Source of the DNA: Gnetum montanum
Lineage: Eukaryota > Streptophyta > Gnetopsida > Gnetales > Gnetaceae
Direction of reading: 5' to 3'
DNA: 64,000 nucleotides
NCBI GenBank assembly: GCA_015680685.1
Contig: MNCI01028947.1
Coordinates: forward strand, 62,001 to 126,000
Positions 57,541 through 64,000 of the stretch are shown one piece after another. The position numbers were made by a program, and so were the translations under genes. The number at the start of each line of letters is the position of its first letter. The stretch's first letter is position 1. A model generated the notes under the pieces. It was not told the origin of the DNA. It saw only the letters and a program-made list of their open reading frames with translations, and did no database searches.

Positions 57541-58887
57541 ACTGCCAACACACATAACAAGCGAGCATGAACATCTTTGTGTAGCATCCCTACCAGACAG
57601 AAGGGGTAGGACGTTGGGGCAGCCCCAGTGTTGCTACCCTATCGGCATTCTACTGATTCCTTGGATATGTTGAAAGGCATTCTACTGACTCCTCGAAGAT
57701 ACTGCTACGACAACCATTTTAGTGGTGGTACCTCTGGGGAGGTCAGCTTCACCATCTAGAGCGCTAAGGGAGTTCTCATTAGCCACGACCTTGGGGATCT
57801 TCGCTCATCATCACCAGTAGACTCTGGCCTCACAGATTCATCTGACTGGTGCTTTGCACAGCCAGTTGTATGCGATGAGTTTGACTATCGACGGTGACTT
57901 CCTGAGTCAGGCATCAACATTGGGGCCCTGGCCTCTTACTATGGTTCCTTCCTTTTGGGTCGCTCGCTCCTTCTCGCCTTGGATGGTGCTTATTTCTACA
58001 ACATCCTTGGTAGTTAGGATGATCAATGGTGTCCTTTGTTTTCTTTTATGTTTGCAGTCACTTACTATGGCAGCGTCATTCAAAAGTACGTTCACCGGAG
58101 TAGTGAAGTATCGACAGTGTTCTGAGATGGCTGCTCAAGCTGGCTTGTCTACTTAGGAGTGCAACCCTGCCTTCCCATAATCCAACATCTTGTTCCTATT
58201 TCCCTCCTTTTCCCTTCCATCTGCTTGCCTTGTACAGAATGTGAATACGCATCATAAGCTTTTTGCACATGTATTACAATTGGGCCCATGAACTGGCATA
58301 ACACAACTCACCTCATGAAAGCCGAATGTAAATATTGATCAAGTCCATGAAATGGTGTGACGTAATTCGCCTCGTGGAGAAAAAAAAGAAAATGGGAACT
58401 TGGCAAAATGGATGTAAAACAACTCATCCAGGATGTGCAGGCGTAACACAACTCATCCATGCAAGCCCCCTCATCTGTAGTATGATGGCATAACTCTTCG
58501 CAAATGCAATCGCAAGAGGATGCCTGATGACTTATTCACGAAAAGCTATACTCACATACTTGAGTCTTCCCTGAACCTCCCTCCTCTTGCCTCTGTAAGA
58601 GTCCTTCCTGTGCCATTCTTATCCTCGCTTTTCTTCGCTTCTGCACTTCCATGTTGACAGGGCGACACTTGAGCAACTGCTGATGGACATTATTGGTGCC
58701 TTTACCTATTTGGTGTTTCGTATTCTTTGTCGACGTCTTTTGGGCATGCCCTCTAAATGTCAAGAAAGAGGGGCCATTGAAACATTGTGAAAATTGCGGG
58801 GTCAGCCCATGACTCAGGCAAAGATTCATGATTCAGGCAAAAATTTGCAACACCGTATAGTCCAGAGCAGAAATCCAGAAGATAGAA
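57541..58887. other. 3' noncoding region of the 17-kb element
   Basis: No supported gene. A 97-codon minus-strand ORF (58829-58536) rich in Lys, Arg and Gln is the only long open frame. Imperfect repeats of CATAACACAACTCA(C/T)C occur at 58300-58465. Confidence 0.45.
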
Positions 58888-58900
58888 CGAGGCAAAGGGG
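58888..58900 (+). promoter_or_regulatory. candidate polypurine tract of 17-kb element
   Basis: CGAGGCAAAGGGG directly followed by TGCGCAAC, the expected start of the 3' LTR. There is no purine tract directly before the region matching the 5' LTR (59805). An alternative tract is GGAGAAAAAAAAGAAAA ending at 58392. Confidence 0.45.
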
Positions 58901-58924
58901 TGCGCAACATCAAGTCTCCAAGTT

Positions 58925-59570
58925 TTCAAAAAGTTCTAACTTTTTGCTCTTTACGCTACATTACGCAACATAGCGTCATGTTGCTCAGCGTAAATTCTGT
59001 GTAACGTAGCATGATGTCAGAAGGTAGCCTTCCACCATAATAGGGTTGGCAGAAATTTGGGACTTCAGCGAATGTAGCAAAAACTTGAGGCCTAAGAAAC
59101 AACCTGTAACATGTTTCACATTCCACTAAGCCCTTCAGTCGAGGCGTCTATTACGCTGCATTACGCAATGCAGCATAGTAATCCTCGAAAAGATTGATCA
59201 AAGTCAGAGGAAGCACAACAACAACAACTTAACTTTTTACAAGCCGGTTGTTTTACACTTTATTACGCTATGTGGCATAAACAAGCGTAGCACAATGTAA
59301 GGTTAACCATTTTATGCTTCATTATGTTTCGCGGCGTAAATAAGCGTATCGCAGCTTAAGTTAACTATTTTACGCTCCATTACGCTACGCGGCGTAAACG
59401 AGTGTAATGCAGCGTAAAGTCAACCACTTTACGCCTCGTCACGCTACACAGCGTAAACAAGCGTAATATAGTGCAAAGTTAAGTAAAGCAATACAGTACG
59501 TGCACCAACAATCCATACGTAGCAATACGCTCTTTAGCGTATTGTAGCGTAATCACGAGATAGTTTCGGC
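58925..59570. repeat. array of CpG-rich palindromic (hairpin) units, about 59 bp
   Basis: Units start near 59240, 59308, 59367 and 59426, with looser relatives at 58940-59180 and 59515-59600. The unit at 59367 has arms TTTACGCTCCATTACGCT and AGTGTAATGCAGCGTAAA that are complementary except for two positions. Confidence 0.8.
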
Positions 59571-59710
59571 AAGAGTAGTTTGCGGTGCATTACGCTCCAG
59601 GACATAATGTGGCATGACAGGCTTTGACATAAAAATCATCAAGTCAACAATTTTTTGTAAGTTCGGGACACATGTCATCTAGACCGTGCCTTTCCCTATG
59701 ATTCTAAGCT

Positions 59711-59718
59711 TATAAATA
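59711..59718 (+). promoter_or_regulatory. TATA box of 17-kb element
   Basis: TATAAATA downstream of the palindrome array, matching the order palindromes-TATA in the three Athila-like LTR families. Absent from the truncated 5' LTR. Confidence 0.5.
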
Positions 59719-60448
59719 CTCCAGTTGATAAAGAAAGAAAAAATCTTCTTCCTTCTAGAGACAAAAGAACATCATTAAAATCAAGAGCAACAAGTCTTCC
59801 TAGTGAGTGGTTATCCTCTTCATCGGCGATCATTAGCGACCTCTGGCAAAGCCTGATAAAGGAAAAAGAGTAGATCAGAGATCAAGAGATCATCTAGTGC
59901 GATTGGCAAAGTTCATTGATTAGAAATAGTTGATCGATAAAGATTTTGTTCCAGGCTTGGCCTTCCTTGCATCCAGTCTTGGCTAATACAAGGTAGATCA
60001 ACCTTTATTATGCTTTACGTTTAAATAGCTTTCTAGCTATTTGTGTATGCTTCGCATAAGAAAAAGAAAAGTCTGCCATTAGATCATTGTACGCAACATG
60101 TTCAGCTTTTGAGTCAAATCACAGATTTTGGGATTGCACATCTTCCCTAAATCTGATGTCTTCTGTCGTGTTGATTTTATAGTCATCTTGAACTCTTTAC
60201 ATCGTTTTCAACTCCCTTTACGATTAACGATATTAAGTCGCTTCATAATATATATATATATATAAAATATACACCATCTTTTCATACAAAATTTTACTGA
60301 TTAGTAAGTCCCTGTATGATCGACAAGACCGTTCAGGGCACCTTAAATTCGTTTTCTCTAGCACAGCCCTCGCACAGATCTAGGGTTGGAACTGTGTACA
60401 AAGATTTTCGCTCGGTATTTCCAGTGACCAACGTTTTCTGTCGTTACA

Positions 60449-60527
60449 GCAATCCCTTATGGAGCAAGTGTGACCCTAACACCTAAAAGTAATAAAATTT
60501 CCTTACATCCTCAATGGCCCAACATCT
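60449..60527. repeat. 79-bp flanking direct duplication, right copy
   Basis: Identical to 43389-43467; follows the precise CA end of the 3' LTR. Confidence 0.9.
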
Positions 60528-63500
60528 TTTCATACAAGTACAACCTCATTGGATAAGGTGGAATCATTGCAATTTCCATACAACTATGCTAATATGTATA
60601 AAAGATTTAATTTAATTATAGTTTCGAAATTTAATAAATAAAGTCATTAATGAAAAATTATTTTCAACCTTTAATAAAATAAAATTAAAAAATTTATGGA
60701 AATCAAATTAATCTTTATTCACTATGCGAACACATAACTTTGTGTTGACTAAATGATTCTAGGCTATAAAAGTATAACAACACTATGACAGAATCTTAGT
60801 GCATGATGAAGTAACTACTCAAACATACTAAAGAAAATAAAACACATACTTTCTTATATAAAAGAAAATTAAAAAAAAGAAGATAATTTTGAGCTTTTTC
60901 TCTTGGGTATTTATATTTTTTTTAAAGTTTGTAGCAAAAGTAATGAGGTGAGGTAGTGTACTAGGTGAGGTAGTACATCACATAATGGAATTCATTAGGT
61001 GAGGTAATGTGCCACATGATGTCACATACCTAGTAAGGTAGTGCACCATGTGATGCAACATCAATGATGTATCACCACTCACCAAAACAAGCCTAAATTA
61101 TAGGTTTAAGTCCACATAAACAACTTTATGCATCTAAGCTTACAAAGAGATATACAATTGCCATTGGATGCCTCATCATTCTCTTATGATTGAATAAAGT
61201 TAGTCTCTTAGCTTACACCAAGAAAAAATTAGACTAGACATGGCTTAACTTTTGGTCAACATAGAGGAGTTACAATAAGTTTTGTTATTTGATGGTTTAT
61301 TATTGTTAAGAAATAAGCATTGTTATCAATCTCAATTTGTTGCCTATGCTTAGATTTATAATTGTAATGATTTAATTAAATAAATTAACAAAAAATATTG
61401 GTGATTAATTATGAAGAAGCATAACTAGTGTAATAAGAATAAGACATGATCCTTGATGTTGGCATCATAAAAAGGAAGTTTTAAAATAATTATCTTTGGA
61501 TGTCCTCATATGAACCATAACTATGATGTATCTCACCATGCTTATCATGTTCTCTCTTATTTTTTCAAGTAATGATTTACACAAGACATAAAATCAACTT
61601 ACCACCTTAAGAAGAAGCAATAGAAGGTGGTGGTTCTATTGAAATAACTCTTGATATACTTCATGTATATTGAGGGCATGATTGATACATCTAGAGTTGC
61701 TCTTCTAAGTTCGACATCCTTGCTTGAAGAATCCTACTTTGATCTTGCATTAGTCTTTACTCTCATAGTAGTGCTTGATATATTTTTTTTCTCTTGTTTA
61801 CATTGCTTATGACACCAACTTGCTTACATAGCTTATGTTGCATGAGTTCCAACCTTTTCTTAAACATTTTTTAATCAATGAAATATTCCAACAGATTATT
61901 CAACTTTTCTCTTGATCATTGTTACTCTACATGTTCATCCTTTACTATTCAAGGAATAAGATTTGTGACCTATGGATCTTCTTGGTTAGAGAGATTTTGC
62001 TAGATTAGGTTTAATTGGTGGTTTGAGTGGTACTTGTGTTTTAGTTGGTTCCACCACAGAGGCCTAAGGTTCTTCAAGTTTCTCTAGTCATGACCTTTGG
62101 TGCATGACACATAATTATTGGAACCTACTTCCCTATGAAAAACACTAAAAAATCATGTAAGTTCAGCAAGATTCTATACATCCATCATAAAAAATGCTAA
62201 TAAGAATGATGAAAAGCATAAAATCAAAGGACAACATGTGAAGCATTATCATAGTTAAGGTTCTAGTGCATGTCGGTATGCAAAATGTGATAGAAATTTG
62301 TTTAAAAAATGTTTATTACTTATTATTATTATTATTATTATTTTAAAGCACATGTGGCCTTAGTTTTTTAAGTAAATGTGTTGCAAACGTTGAAAAAAGT
62401 ATCATGAAAAGGTAAAAATATCACCTTAGAAATTAAATAATAGGAAAATAAGAACTAAAAATACCATGCCAATCATCAAAATTCGTAAATTAAGTGACAA
62501 AGTCCATATAAGAATTTCTCAATGCATCTAATCACTATGCTTTTTGTCATCAAAGCTTAAATTAAAGATAAACATGAATCCCATTATTGTAGAAGTGAAA
62601 GAAGAAAGAGAAAACATGAATCCTTGGAAACTAAATAGGACTGAAATTCATTAAATACTTAAAAAAAACATGCAAATAGGCAGGCCATTAAAATTAACAA
62701 GAAATTAAAGGTCCCAGGTAATCGCTAAGAGGTACAAAGTTGCTACTATCTTAGCATGAGACCAATAAAGTGCTTTATGAAATGCAACCAATGTCATCCC
62801 ATAGGAAATTAAGCATCAAGCTTACTCACTCACAATGTTGAGCCACCAAGAATGACAAGTGGATCCTTCTCATAGTAGGCTCCTACCTTTTTACCCTTGT
62901 AAATCTTGTTGAGATACCTATAATTCTAAACAATTAGTGAGACATTAGTATTAAACATGAGTTTATCCTTTAGATGTTTAAATATCATCCTCTACTCTAC
63001 CTTTTCTATCTTTTTGCACACACAATAGTGGACTAAAGATGGAATAACAAGAAAGAAATGGAAAATTTGAATGGATCAAAGAGGAAAGTAAAATGCAACA
63101 TCACTAGGTCGTAGGCAATAATTCAATTAGCTCATGGAAGAACAAGGGCATTTACCATGATTAACAAGGGATCTTTTATTAGTTCCCTTAATCATTTCTT
63201 GCCCAATTAGTGAAGATAGATCTCCAAGCCTTTCATTAGAGATGTAAGATAGCATTGCTGCTTCCAATGTCATCTAGGCTCAATTATTTCCTAGTTTGAC
63301 CATTGATGAAGCTAGATTGAGTGAAGTGCTACAAATTCATCTAGAAGCCTAGGAATCTACATTAGTTTTCTTTTCCCTATACATGTATGTAGTATATGTT
63401 CTTGAATTGATGTTACCTTAAAACTTTCTTTAGTCCTTTTGGCTATGCTAAACAATCAAATCCACATATTGTATTTTGGATAAACAATGAACATAGGGAT

Positions 63501-64000
63501 GCCATGCCATGATTTTCTTAATCCTTGGATTATGACTTGATTGGAAGTAGCATTTAACTTCATTAGAGTTTCCTCTTGAAACACCATGAAAATTTGCATG
63601 TTATAGCTACTTGTCATCATGTAGCTTTCACCCCATGAAAATTGAGGCAAAACATTATTGTAATTGTGAAGATTGTAATTCATGAGGGGAAATATCTCAT
63701 ATTCCATACTTTTGGGGCTAAAAAATGCCTCATAAGTGGTCAAAGCCTCATTTCCAAAGTGAAAAAAGTCATCTAGTATCTATACTTGGGCTTGCTGGGT
63801 GGGGGGGTTGTGGTGGTGGATGTGGGGGATTTGTCAAAATTGCATTTTGGAATGCCAAAAATGGCAATTTGATGAGTTTTATGGAGGGTATACATTTTTC
63901 TACATTGGAAACATCTATAGGGGGTAAACCTCACCTACCCCTATTGTGGAGGGATGGGGGTTTTTCCCTTAGCATGGAAACTTTCTCTCCTAGCATGGAG
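60528..64000. other. AT-rich flank, no recognised gene
   Basis: Contains a cluster of GGTGAGGTAGTG-type short repeats (60940-61060), a TTA microsatellite (62320-62342), a G-rich stretch (63798-63832) and minus-strand Lys/Gln/Leu-rich reading frames around 61680-61930 that look like a coiled-coil remnant of an unidentified repeat. The 95-codon minus-strand ORF 63743-63456 has no known motif. Confidence 0.4.

Larger units (their letters stand above)
43467..60448 (+). mobile_element. 17-kb Tat/Ogre-like Ty3/gypsy retrotransposon carrying an antisense gene
   Basis: LTR-derived ends (43467-44110 and 58901-60448) enclose gag-protease (44360-48187), a 5.3-kb interval, RT/RNase H/archaeal-type RNase H/integrase (53494-56991) and a repeat-rich 3' region. 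Two RNase H domains define the Tat lineage of plant gypsy elements, and an intron between protease and RT is the hallmark of Ogre. The interval holds an eight-exon antisense gene. In-frame stops make the copy inactive, but frames are otherwise collinear. Confidence 0.88.
58901..60448 (+). repeat. 3' LTR of 17-kb element
   Basis: U3 part 58901 to about 59740 with the TTACGC palindrome array, TATAAATA at 59711-59718, then the R-U5 part shared with the 5' copy, ending GTTACA at 60448. Start chosen by the polypurine tract; the boundary is inferred because the 5' copy lacks U3. Confidence 0.55.

Noticed and set aside
57590-58255. Possible sense-strand open frame after pol with TAG/TGA stops only
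   Set aside because: Five or six stops in about 215 codons is only mildly below chance, no motif was seen, and no splice structure joins it to pol.
22580-60448. CRISPR-like arrays
   Set aside because: The regularly spaced repeats are tandem satellites without unique spacers, in a plant genome.

Overview
The window is intergenic DNA from a seed plant with a large, repeat-packed nuclear genome. The evidence is nested Ty3/gypsy and Ty1/copia LTR retrotransposons, plant L1-type LINEs, a pair of decayed genes for a plant-only secreted protein family (Pollen Ole e 1-like), AT-rich composition and the near absence of intact genes. The slow decay of large old elements would suit a gymnosperm, but nothing here proves that. 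No bacterial, organellar or viral sequence and no RNA gene was recognised.

Layout. (1) 1-4893: 3' part of an Athila-like gypsy element (integrase end, a 629-N gap, a coiled-coil 3' ORF, 3' LTR 3960-4893), inserted into a LINE whose remainder is 4894-5762. (2) 7040-7760 and 10600-11160: two copies, promoter included, of an Ole e 1-like gene on the minus strand, each broken differently. (3) 11511-15760: a decayed LINE on the minus strand; 17040-18060: a second, plus-strand LINE reverse-transcriptase relic. (4) 19881-27025: a complete minus-strand Athila-like element with only gag and protease (TSD AATTT), inserted between two related LTR-like repeats (18069-18895 and 28726-29507). (5) 29736-42571: a minus-strand Sirevirus-like copia relic, split by (6) 33560-40302, a complete plus-strand gag-only Athila-like element (TSD GTATT). 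(7) 43467-60448: a 17-kb Tat/Ogre-like gypsy element. (8) 60528-64000: AT-rich flank with no recognisable gene.

The most unusual object is the 17-kb element. Its gag-protease frame (44360-48187) and its pol frame (53494-56991, with RT, RNase H, a second archaeal-type RNase H, and integrase) are separated by 5.3 kb. That interval has splice-like ends, as expected for the Ogre-type PRO/RT intron. Inside it, on the opposite strand, lies what looks like an eight-exon gene of about 1,070 codons (53029 down to 48989). It has canonical splice sites, five of seven junctions in matching phase, a coiled-coil segment and an acidic C-terminus. Nearly all premature stops in this gene and in gag-pol are TAG, TGA or TAA codons one C-to-T or G-to-A change away from CAG, CGA, CAA or TGG. 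This points to cytosine-methylation decay of a formerly intact coding unit rather than to junk.

The same element has an odd left end. Its 5' LTR lacks the U3 region. It is flanked by an exact 79-bp direct duplication although its LTR copies differ by about 8%, so either an atypical integration or an assembly join is possible. All the gypsy families here share CpG-rich palindrome clusters upstream of a TATA box in their LTRs. All coordinates and comparisons were made by eye.
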